Below the pieces are notes generated by a model. That model was not told the origin of the DNA. It did no database searches and saw only the letters and a list, made by a program, of their open reading frames with translations. Shown here piece by piece: positions 1 through 6,671 of a DNA stretch of 54,015 nt. Position 1 is the first letter of the stretch. The number at the start of each line of letters is the position of its first letter. This stretch comes from Clostridiales bacterium. GTDB taxonomy: Bacteria; Bacillota; Clostridia; Oscillospirales; Oscillospiraceae. The translations under genes were made by a program, and so were the position numbers. The stretch covers positions 1 through 54,015 of the forward strand of contig DXYV01000015.1 in NCBI GenBank assembly GCA_019415645.1, written 5' to 3'.

Positions 1-55
1 GAGCAGGGGACTGAAAATCCCCGTGTCGCTGGTTCGATTCCGGCCGGAGGCACCA
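1..55 (+). tRNA. tRNA-Phe (GAA), 5' end cut by the window
   Basis: The anticodon stem gggga/tcccc encloses loop CTGAAAA, giving anticodon GAA. The T arm (28-44) pairs gctgg with ccggc, and the gene ends with an encoded CCA at 53-55. The acceptor 5' strand and D arm lie before the window. A perfect 9-bp hairpin (56-76) separates it from the next tRNA. Confidence 0.93.
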
Positions 56-76
56 CGGAACGCATCTTGCGTTCCG
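56..76 (+). other. Hairpin spacer between tRNA genes
   Basis: CGGAACGCA (56-64) and TGCGTTCCG (68-76) form a perfect 9-bp stem with a 3-nt loop directly after the tRNA-Phe CCA end. There is no T-run, so it is more likely a processing or spacing structure than a terminator. Confidence 0.5.
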
Positions 77-80
77 AGAT

Positions 81-156
81 GCGAGTGTAGCTCATCTGGT
101 AGAGCGCCACCTTGCCAAGGTGGAGGTAGCGAGTTCGAGCCTCGTCACTCGCTCCA
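81..156 (+). tRNA. tRNA-Gly (GCC)
   Basis: Acceptor gcgagtg (81-87) pairs with cactcgc (146-152), followed by T discriminator and an encoded CCA. The anticodon loop is TTGCCAA (GCC). It is the second gene of the three-tRNA cluster. Confidence 0.96.
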
Positions 157-195
157 AACCAGAAGAACACATCTGAGGATGTGTTCTTCTGGTTT
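156..195 (+). terminator. Long hairpin after tRNA-Gly
   Basis: An 18-bp perfect inverted repeat (156-173 with 178-195) with loop tgag. A pronounced T-run is lacking downstream, so terminator strength is uncertain. It may act as a 3' processing or attenuation structure ahead of tRNA-Cys. Confidence 0.5.
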
Positions 196-250
196 GAGAA
201 ATATTCTGTGATAAACAGCGGATAACGCACATAGAATAGAGCAAGAAAAC

Positions 251-325
251 GGCGCCATAGCCAAGTGGTAAGGCAAGGGTCTGCAAAATCCTGATGCCCC
301 AGTTCAAATCTGGGTGGCGCCTCCA
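251..325 (+). tRNA. tRNA-Cys (GCA)
   Basis: Acceptor ggcgcca (251-257) pairs with tggcgcc (315-321). The discriminator is T, as expected for tRNA-Cys, and CCA is encoded at 323-325. The anticodon loop CTGCAAA gives GCA. Confidence 0.96.
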
Positions 326-363
326 AAAAGAAACACCAGCCGTTTGGCTGGTGTTTCTTTTTG
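325..363 (+). terminator. Intrinsic terminator of the tRNA cluster
   Basis: The stem AAACACCAGCC/GGCTGGTGTTT with a GTTT loop is followed by a TTCTTTTT tail, immediately after the CCA of tRNA-Cys. Confidence 0.85.
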
Positions 364-408
364 ATTCGGCGGCAGTAGATCGAATATACGGAAAGCGGGG
401 AGATTGCA

Positions 409-828
409 TTGAAGATTTTGGTCATCGACGCCCAGGGAGGCGGAATCGGACGGCGGCTGGTCTCCGCGATCAAGCAGGAACTGCCCGATGCGGAGATCAC
501 GGCAGTGGGTACCAACGTAGCCGCCACCTCCGCCATGCGGAAAGCAGGCGCAGATCAGACTGCAACAGGAGAAAACGCGGTGTTGGTGGCCTGCCGGAAG
601 GTGGACGTGATTGTCGGCCCCATTGGAATCGTGATCGCGGATTCCATGCTGGGTGAGATCACGCCAGCCATGGCAGCGGCAGTGGGGCAGAGTGACGCCA
701 AGCGCGTGCTCATTCCCTTTAATCATTGCGACAACCTGATCGTAGGCGTACCGGATTTGACGATGTCCACGCTGCTTCAAAGCGCAGTGGAGCTGCTGCG
801 AAAGCTGGCAGTTCAGGAGGCGGGATAA
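409..828 (+). CDS. DUF3842 family protein
   Basis: A 139-residue protein matching the clostridial DUF3842 family in length and in its opening MKILVIDAQGGGIG, a glycine-rich Rossmann-like beta-loop-helix at residues 1-15. The function of the family is not established; the motif suggests nucleotide binding, which is inference. It starts at TTG 409, with a GGGG-rich Shine-Dalgarno about 9 nt upstream and no competing ATG. It stands alone after the tRNA cluster and ends before a hairpin (890-929) shared with the convergent gene at 944. A cytosolic location is expected because no signal peptide or membrane segment is visible. Confidence 0.85.
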   Translation: MKILVIDAQGGGIGRRLVSAIKQELPDAEITAVGTNVAATSAMRKAGADQTATGENAVLVACRKVDVIVGPIGIVIADSMLGEITPAMAAAVGQSDAKRVLIPFNHCDNLIVGVPDLTMSTLLQSAVELLRKLAVQEAG

Positions 829-889
829 GTCGGCCGCCAGCTGACTGCTTCAGCGCATAGAATCAGACAAAACAGAAGAGAGAACAGAA

Positions 890-934
890 TCAACGCCTTG
901 GCCGCAAATAGATACGGCCAGGGCGTTGACTTTT
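890..934 (+). terminator. Intrinsic terminator between convergent genes
   Basis: TCAACGCCTTGGCCG (890-904) pairs imperfectly with CGGCCAGGGCGTTGA (915-929), followed by CTTTT on the + strand. It ends the DUF3842 transcript and may also stop the opposing one. Confidence 0.75.
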
Positions 935-943
935 CCTATTATA

Positions 944-2233
944 TCATGGAAGTGCTTCAAAAATTGCCTGGGATAGATCAAGGGGCTGGTCACAGCGGTT
1001 GTCGATGTCCGTGCGGTTTCCGGTAAATACGCTGTTCTCAAAGTTCAGCGTCAAGTCGGTGGGGACATTTTCCAGCAGCACAGCGGTGCCGTTGTTGCGA
1101 AACGTGTTGTTGTTGTACATGGAGTGGCTGGCACTAGAATTGGCACTGTTAAAGTGGAAGGCGGTCTCATTGTCCGTAAAGGTGCAGCCCACCGCGTTGA
1201 CCCAGGCGGTACCGTAAAAACCGGTTTCCCAGTTAGAAAAGATACAGTTATCCGTGCGGACCCTGGCGGCAGCGGAGAGTGCGGTTCCACTCCCGTTACC
1301 CTGAAAGTCGATTTCCTGGATATAAGAGATTTGGGAATCTGCCTCCGCCTCGACCCGGAGCGGAGCGGTAAAGACGGTGCGCTGGTCCCCGGCGCTGGTC
1401 CCATACAGGTTGACAGGATGATCCCGAATGACCAGAGGGCCGTCGTAAGTCACCGCCGGCAGATAGAGCGTCACCTCCGCATTGGATTCCAACGAAGCGG
1501 TAATCTCGTCCAGAAAGTCCTGAAGTTCTTCCGAGGTCTCCGGAACTTCACCGGGGAAGTAATCATAGGTCGGGATCATGGTGACCTCCAGGTTCTGGCG
1601 CAGCTGAATCACATCTCCGTTTTTCATCTGAAAGGTCCAGATCATGGAATCGGTAAAAGCGGCCTCGGTCGAGAAGTCCACCAGGCTGACCAAAGCGGCG
1701 TCAGGGAAGAGGTCCGGGCGGGCTTCCGGCTGTGTGCAGGAGACATTGAACGAGGCTCCGCTCGTCGTGGAGAACTGGGCCGAAAACCAGTCCACCTTCT
1801 GCAGAAACGACTCGCCTGCGTTGGTGCTGCTGTCTGCATCGGTGATGGACAGCGGCACAGGATAGCGGTACGCCGTGCCCCGAACGGCATGGAAGGGATT
1901 GTTTTCAGCCGGCTCCGGGCTTCCATCCAAAGAGGGGAAAAACAGATGATAGGAGCCCTCCGAATCGGAGTAGAATACCTCGCCCAGACCGTCATAGGTC
2001 TGCGGCTGAGAGGCGCGGTAATAGCCGGCCGCTGCGCCGGCCAGGAGCAGCAGGGCAATCAGAAGAAACAGAACAGGCAGCGCCCGGTGCAGCCGCCGCC
2101 GCCAGGTGAGGTCAGGCGGCTTGAGCGCGGCACGCTGGTTGACGCTTTTGGCGCAGGCGGGACAAAACGCGGCTTCCTCCGGCAGCGGCTCACCGCAGTA
2201 TGGACAGATATGATTCAAGACGTTTTCTCCCAC
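944..2233 (-). CDS. Zinc-ribbon membrane protein with extracellular beta-helix
   Basis: A 429-residue protein in three parts. An N-terminal zinc ribbon has C10-P-Y-C13 and C24-P-A-C27. A single membrane segment at about residues 51-72 is preceded by an RRRLHR basic cluster, so the zinc ribbon should be cytoplasmic. The remaining roughly 350 residues would be outside. The C-terminal 170 residues carry repeated N/D-rich turns of right-handed parallel beta-helix type (VNAVGCTFTDN, MYNNNTFRNN, NFENSVFTGN). The gene begins 3 nt after the kinase gene, so the two are almost certainly cotranscribed. No enzymatic motif is recognised. A surface sensor or binding role linked to the kinase is inference only. 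Confidence 0.82.
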   Translation of the reverse strand: MGENVLNHICPYCGEPLPEEAAFCPACAKSVNQRAALKPPDLTWRRRLHRALPVLFLLIALLLLAGAAAGYYRASQPQTYDGLGEVFYSDSEGSYHLFFPSLDGSPEPAENNPFHAVRGTAYRYPVPLSITDADSSTNAGESFLQKVDWFSAQFSTTSGASFNVSCTQPEARPDLFPDAALVSLVDFSTEAAFTDSMIWTFQMKNGDVIQLRQNLEVTMIPTYDYFPGEVPETSEELQDFLDEITASLESNAEVTLYLPAVTYDGPLVIRDHPVNLYGTSAGDQRTVFTAPLRVEAEADSQISYIQEIDFQGNGSGTALSAAARVRTDNCIFSNWETGFYGTAWVNAVGCTFTDNETAFHFNSANSSASHSMYNNNTFRNNGTAVLLENVPTDLTLNFENSVFTGNRTDIDNRCDQPLDLSQAIFEALP

Positions 2234-2236
2234 CTC

Positions 2237-2950
2237 TCAAAGCGCCTCCATGAGACGCAGGACGTTTTGATAGCGTTTCTGGGGATTGACGTGGGTACAG
2301 CGCCCGACGATCCGGCCCAGCCGTCCCCGTGCCAGCTGTTTGGACGGATGCTGGCCGGTCAGCATGACATTGATGAGGATGCCGAGGGAATAGATGTCGC
2401 TGCGGACGTCTGTCTGAGATAAGCCGTACTGTTCCGGTGCGGCGAAACCGGTGGTGCCCAAAATCTGCGTGTCCGTCTCGTGGTCCGGCTCCGATTTGTG
2501 GAGACGGGCAGCGTCAAAGTCGATGAGAATAGCTTCGGAACCGCGCAAAATGACATTTTCTGGTTTAACATCTCGATGGACGGCATCCATCGAGTGCAGG
2601 GCCCAAAGGGACCTGCAAATCTGTGCTACGATCCTTCGCGTCTCCTCGGGCGAGAAGAGCGCATCTTTCAGGAGAAAGCTCAGTGTGTCACCTTGGATAT
2701 ATTCCTCCAGAATCAGGTTTTGTTCTCCGTCCTGCGCAACCTCCAGGGTCTGGGGAAGGTTTTTACAGGAGTAATGCAGCAGCTTTCGGTAGACCTCCGC
2801 ATTTCCAGTGAACTGGCGCAGAATGAAGCGCTGTCCTGTGGCCTTGTGGCGGATGAGACGCACGCTGCCCCGGGGACTCTCCTTCAGAAGTTGAACCACC
2901 GTAAAATGTTCCTGCAAAGCTTGCAGCAGCCAAGTATAAATCAGAATCAC
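2237..2950 (-). CDS. Eukaryotic-like Ser/Thr protein kinase
   Basis: Single-domain kinase. With the GTG start at 2950 it has 237 residues: HRD at 125-127 with K129 and N132 of the catalytic loop, DFD (144-146) where most kinases have DFG, and APE at 171-173. The beta3 position normally occupied by the ATP-contacting lysine reads RFILRQF, so R45 stands there; the glycine loop is poor (ESPRGSV). Activity may therefore be weak or divergent. The frame stays open to a TTG at 3079, but those 43 codons are AT-rich and hydrophobic unlike the rest, and neither start has a good Shine-Dalgarno. It is followed after 3 nt by the zinc-ribbon gene and lies divergent to an XRE regulator, an arrangement recurrent in Clostridia. 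Confidence 0.85.
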   Translation of the reverse strand: MILIYTWLLQALQEHFTVVQLLKESPRGSVRLIRHKATGQRFILRQFTGNAEVYRKLLHYSCKNLPQTLEVAQDGEQNLILEEYIQGDTLSFLLKDALFSPEETRRIVAQICRSLWALHSMDAVHRDVKPENVILRGSEAILIDFDAARLHKSEPDHETDTQILGTTGFAAPEQYGLSQTDVRSDIYSLGILINVMLTGQHPSKQLARGRLGRIVGRCTHVNPQKRYQNVLRLMEAL

Positions 2951-3106
2951 CCCAAACTCAAACGGATGAACAATAATATATACTATAAATAATAAAAAGA
3001 AAAATAATATATAAAAAGTATAAACGATTTGAACTTGGATGTAAAGAGGTTCCGGTTGCCGGTTTTGCTCCCTCCCCAACGGCTGGCAGGGGAAAAACGC
3101 GGAAAC

Positions 3107-3149
3107 TATGCAGTCGGCATATTGTATTAGTCGAAAAAAGATTTATAAT
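3107..3149 (+). promoter_or_regulatory. Promoter with inverted-repeat operator, copy 1 (XRE regulator)
   Basis: The inverted repeat TATGC-agtcg-GCATA (3107-3121) abuts -35 TTGTAT (3122-3127), a 16-nt spacer and -10 TATAAT (3144-3149). The repeat centre lies near -42 to the expected start, the usual place for a class II activator. The same element recurs at 4883-4926. Being palindromic, it could also serve the divergent kinase gene. Confidence 0.75.
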
Positions 3150-3191
3150 TATAGCTAACTCATATATTCGGGCAAAAAAGGAGGAAAAAAG

Positions 3192-3617
3192 TTGGAGGGA
3201 AAGGAAACTAGTGATCTGAGCCGAGAGTTAATGGAGATGGCGGACTTGGATGTATATCTCAGGGAAAACCGAGACGTCTTCGCGGAGCGGAGTCCAGCGG
3301 AACTTTTGACGCAGATATACGAAAAACAGAGGCTATCCAAGGCAGAATTGGCCCGACGCGCGGGGATGAGCGAGGTGTACCTGCATCAGGTCTTTTCCGG
3401 GCGGCGCAATCCATCCCGGGACCGGCTGATCTGCATCTGTATTGGGATGGAGATCACATTGGAGGAGACACAGACCTTGCTCAAGCAAGCGACTTATGCG
3501 CAGCTGTATCCCAAAATCAAGCGGGATGCCATCATTAGCTATGGGATTCTCCATCATCAGAGTCTGCATAAGATCAATGACCGGCTCTTCTTGGAGAACG
3601 AAAAAACCTTGTTCTAG
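3192..3617 (+). CDS. XRE-family helix-turn-helix regulator
   Basis: A 141-residue DNA-binding protein. The helix-turn-helix spans about residues 38-80 (KQRLSKAELARRAGMSEVYL then FSGRRNPSRDRL). The C-terminal part with EETQTLLKQA and LYPKIKRDAI matches a clostridial regulator type that I know as a neighbour of Ser/Thr kinases. The TTG start at 3192 is set by AAGGAGGA 7 nt upstream. Its promoter carries the inverted repeat at 3107-3121, so autoregulation is plausible. The lipoprotein gene follows after 83 nt with no terminator between. Whether the kinase phosphorylates this protein is untested inference. Confidence 0.88.
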   Translation: MEGKETSDLSRELMEMADLDVYLRENRDVFAERSPAELLTQIYEKQRLSKAELARRAGMSEVYLHQVFSGRRNPSRDRLICICIGMEITLEETQTLLKQATYAQLYPKIKRDAIISYGILHHQSLHKINDRLFLENEKTLF

Positions 3618-3700
3618 CGCGAAACCTGCGGCGGAGGTCCCTGCTCCGCTCGATGGAAAAGCAGGAAGCAAATAGAAAACAAAGGAAGAGGAGGCCAATT

Positions 3701-4801
3701 ATGAAAAAGAAATTTGGAACGTTGTGTCTGACCGCTTTGATTTTGGCGCTGATGTTGAGCGGCTGTGGTCAGAGCGAGGCGGCAAAGGCCGTGGACGACC
3801 AGATCGCGGCGATCGGCGAGGTGACTTTGGACAGCGAGGCGGCGATCACTGCAGCGGAGCAGGCCGTGGAAGGACTGGAGGAGGCAGATCGGGAGAGCCT
3901 CAAGAATATGCAGATGCTCTCGGATGCCCGCGCGACCTATGAAACTCTGGTGGTGGAGGAGCAGGCCAGCCAGGTAGAAGAGGCAATCAGTGCCATCGGC
4001 GAGGTAACTCTGGACAGCGCCGGTATGATTGCGGATGCCCGCAGCATGTATGATGGGAGTACGGCGGAGGTGCAGGCCGCGGTCAGCAATCTGGATGCCC
4101 TGACAACGGCGGAAAGCCAGTTGGCAGAGCTGCAGGCAGCGCAGGTGGTGGAACTGATCGACGCCATCGGCGATGTGACGCTGGAAAAGGCGGGCAGCAT
4201 CCATGCTGCAGAGGAAGCGCTGGAGGCATTGCCGGAGGAGGCTGCAGCTCTGGTGACCAACACAGATGTGCTGACTAGCGCAGCGGCACAGTTGGAGACC
4301 CTCAGCAGGGAGCAGGGCGAGGCGCTGCTGCAATCCATGAGAATGGAGGGCGACGAGGTGCGCGGCATGTACTTCTATTATCCCTCCCAGTATCCGAATT
4401 ACATTGACACTCGCTGCTATATGCTGCCCTACATCGGCCGGGATTCCGACCGGGTCTGGCTGCGGCTGATGTTCGACTATACGGGCGACGACTGGATCTT
4501 CTTTGACAATCTCACGATTGCTGTGGATGACGAGCGCTATTATAAGAGCTTCAACTACTTTGACGTTACCCGGGATAACGACTACGGCGTGGTGTGGGAG
4601 TATGCGGACTGCCCGGTGTCTGAGTCGGACATTGATCTGCTCTGGGCTGTTGCCAATTCCTCCCAGACCATCGTCCGCTTTGAGGGAGACGACTATCGGT
4701 ATGACCACACGGTGTCGGAGAGCGACAAGCAGGCCATCCGCGATGTATTGACTGCTTTTGAAGCGCTGAGCTATACCTATGAGCCGCAGTACAACTATTA
4801 A
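3701..4801 (+). CDS. Lipoprotein with three AIGEVTL-type repeats
   Basis: A 366-residue predicted lipoprotein: basic start, hydrophobic helix, lipobox LSGC with C22. ATG 3701 is preceded by GAAGAGGAGG; an in-frame ATG at 3653 would bury the signal peptide. Three helical repeats of about 55 residues follow at roughly 31-86, 88-146 and 147-204, each opening IxAIGEVTLD or a close variant. Such repeats occur in clostridial surface proteins and probably act as spacers. The C-terminal 150 residues are rich in Tyr, Asp and Trp and have no family I recognise. It lies in the XRE operon and is closed by a terminator at 4823-4856. Confidence 0.85.
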   Translation: MKKKFGTLCLTALILALMLSGCGQSEAAKAVDDQIAAIGEVTLDSEAAITAAEQAVEGLEEADRESLKNMQMLSDARATYETLVVEEQASQVEEAISAIGEVTLDSAGMIADARSMYDGSTAEVQAAVSNLDALTTAESQLAELQAAQVVELIDAIGDVTLEKAGSIHAAEEALEALPEEAAALVTNTDVLTSAAAQLETLSREQGEALLQSMRMEGDEVRGMYFYYPSQYPNYIDTRCYMLPYIGRDSDRVWLRLMFDYTGDDWIFFDNLTIAVDDERYYKSFNYFDVTRDNDYGVVWEYADCPVSESDIDLLWAVANSSQTIVRFEGDDYRYDHTVSESDKQAIRDVLTAFEALSYTYEPQYNY

Positions 4802-4822
4802 AAAGCGGTAACGAAGGCAGGA

Positions 4823-4856
4823 AAAAGGGAGCGGGGTTTCCCGCTCCCTTTTCTTT
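4823..4856 (+). terminator. Intrinsic terminator after the lipoprotein gene
   Basis: AAAAGGGAGCGGG (4823-4835) pairs perfectly with CCCGCTCCCTTTT (4840-4852), followed by CTTT. Confidence 0.9.
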
Positions 4857-4882
4857 GGCCTCACAGGTGAAAAGCGGAACAC

Positions 4883-4926
4883 TATGCAGCGAGCATATTG
4901 TATTCCACTCACATCTACGGTACATT
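4883..4926 (+). promoter_or_regulatory. Promoter with inverted-repeat operator, copy 2 (membrane-protein operon)
   Basis: TATGC-agcga-GCATA (4883-4897) abuts -35 TTGTAT (4898-4903), a 17-nt spacer and -10 TACATT (4921-4926). About 30 bp from GCGGAA through TTGTATT are shared with the element at 3107, while the following sequences differ. The match therefore looks functional rather than a recent duplication of the whole region. Confidence 0.75.
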
Positions 4927-5009
4927 AAAGCAGAAGGCAAAGTCCAAGGACGTCTAGTCTACGACTATGGCTCCTAAGTTGTCAACGCAAGAGAGGAGAG
5001 AACGATCAT

Positions 5010-6659
5010 ATGAACGAAACCAAAGGAAAAGGACGCATTCGTGGCGTTCCGGGACCGGACAGCCGGCTGACGCTCTTGGCCGCGATTCTGTTAGCGGCGT
5101 GGGCGGTGCTCAGCTGGATCGTCGGAAATATGGACTTTTTCAATTACCGGCTGTTTGGAGCGAGAATGGATATCATCAGCTGTCTGTTGATGATTGCGGA
5201 CAGCGTCCTGCTGGTGCTGGGCCGGAAGCGTCTGGCCCCTTACCTGGTGGGCGTCGTACTTCTATGGATCGCGGTGATCGGAATAACAGAAAGCTCCTGG
5301 CTCATACTGGCTGTGCTGCTGATTCTGCTGTCCGCCATCGGCCTGCCCTTCAACCGTGTGTGGGTGTCTGGCCCCAAGTGGCTGCGCGCGCCGCTGCTCA
5401 ATCTGATTTCCGCCGGTTTGGCGGTACTTCACATCTTGGGTAGCCTGAATTTCTCCTATTATGACTATTGGGAGGATGAAACAATAACCTTGGAAGCCGG
5501 TCCGGCGGCGGTCAAGATCCTTCTGGCTGTGCTGCTCACGGCCGGCGTGATTCTGCTGAATCTGGGTTCAGAGGGGCAGCTCTTGAGGAAAGGTGCCAAA
5601 GACGGAAAAATCCGCGCCCCCCGCCTGAAAACCGTTCCCAGATCGAATGCTGGGGGCCTGGTCATCGCCGGCGCGATTTTGGTGCTGCTCAACGGCGTGT
5701 GGACCCTGCTCCCGATGCTGTCGGGCGGCGGGATGGTCTATTCCGTGATGGATATGCTTTGGCCCCTGGCGGTAGTGGCGGCAGGCATTTTGATGCTGGT
5801 CAAAGAGAAGCGGGAGAAATTCTATCTGCCCGCGGTCCTGCTGGTCCTGCTGAACCAGCTGCATAGTGTGGTGAGCCTGAACAGTATCCTGCGTCGGCTG
5901 GGGTCCGGGTCTATCCAGGACCGGCAGCGGATGAACCTCCTTCTGCTCCTCGCCTTGCTGCTGATGCTGATCGGCGCTGTCGGCGTGACCTGGAACAGAA
6001 GCATGTCTAATAAAAGCGGAACACGAAAGCTGCCCATTTTGAACCTGATCGCGGGGATTCTGGTGATCGTCTGCGTGTTGCTGTTCTTTATGCTCTATCT
6101 AGGGGCTTACGAAACGGCGGACGGCGGGTCGGGATTTGGAGCCCTACTCAGAAATCAATGGTATATGCTGGCGCTGTTTGCGGGTCTCATCCTGTGGAAC
6201 CTCGCCGTGGAAACCAAAGAGATTCCGCGCAAGGACAAAGGAATGGTCCGCAAGGGCAAGCTGCGGTTCTATGACGACGTGGGCGGTAAGATCCAGAAGC
6301 TGGCGAAGATCTGTGGCTTTATCTGGCTGATCGTGGGCGCGATCTCGGCATTTTTCGCCGCCCTGGGTCTGCTGATTTTCCTGCTGCAGATGGTCGGGCT
6401 CTTTGACCCCTATCTGGATGCAAGCGGCTTTATCCTCAGCGGCCTGATTGGCTTAGCCGCGTCTCTGCTGATGGCGATTGGCACCTGGCCGCTGTATGCC
6501 TTCGGCCAAATTACTTCTGACGTAAGATCTATGAAGGGGAATAACTTTACAGAAAAAACGGACGATAAAGAGGAAAAAACTTCCGAGTCTGTCCAGCCTG
6601 CTGCCTGGGAGGGAACGGCGGTGCAGCCGGAAAATCCCGATGATTTGCCGGAGCTGTAA
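5010..6659 (+). CDS. Polytopic membrane protein of unknown function
   Basis: A 549-residue protein with roughly 12 or more hydrophobic segments spread along its length, starting with LTLLAAILLAAWAVLSWIVG. A charged cytoplasmic-type stretch (KRKDKGMVRKGKLRFYDD region, about residues 405-425) precedes the last membrane segments, and the C-terminus is acidic and polar. I recognise no transporter or enzyme family. ATG 5010 has GAGGAG 11 nt upstream. It is driven by the operator-bearing promoter at 4883 and followed after 12 nt by the zinc-finger repeat protein, so the two are likely cotranslated partners in the envelope. Confidence 0.75.
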   Translation: MNETKGKGRIRGVPGPDSRLTLLAAILLAAWAVLSWIVGNMDFFNYRLFGARMDIISCLLMIADSVLLVLGRKRLAPYLVGVVLLWIAVIGITESSWLILAVLLILLSAIGLPFNRVWVSGPKWLRAPLLNLISAGLAVLHILGSLNFSYYDYWEDETITLEAGPAAVKILLAVLLTAGVILLNLGSEGQLLRKGAKDGKIRAPRLKTVPRSNAGGLVIAGAILVLLNGVWTLLPMLSGGGMVYSVMDMLWPLAVVAAGILMLVKEKREKFYLPAVLLVLLNQLHSVVSLNSILRRLGSGSIQDRQRMNLLLLLALLLMLIGAVGVTWNRSMSNKSGTRKLPILNLIAGILVIVCVLLFFMLYLGAYETADGGSGFGALLRNQWYMLALFAGLILWNLAVETKEIPRKDKGMVRKGKLRFYDDVGGKIQKLAKICGFIWLIVGAISAFFAALGLLIFLLQMVGLFDPYLDASGFILSGLIGLAASLLMAIGTWPLYAFGQITSDVRSMKGNNFTEKTDDKEEKTSESVQPAAWEGTAVQPENPDDLPEL

Positions 6660-6671
6660 CAGGAGGCAGAC

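Noticed and set aside
56..250. Promoter between tRNA-Gly and tRNA-Cys.
   Set aside because: A TAGAAT box exists at 232-237 but no acceptable -35 was found at a 16-18 nt distance.
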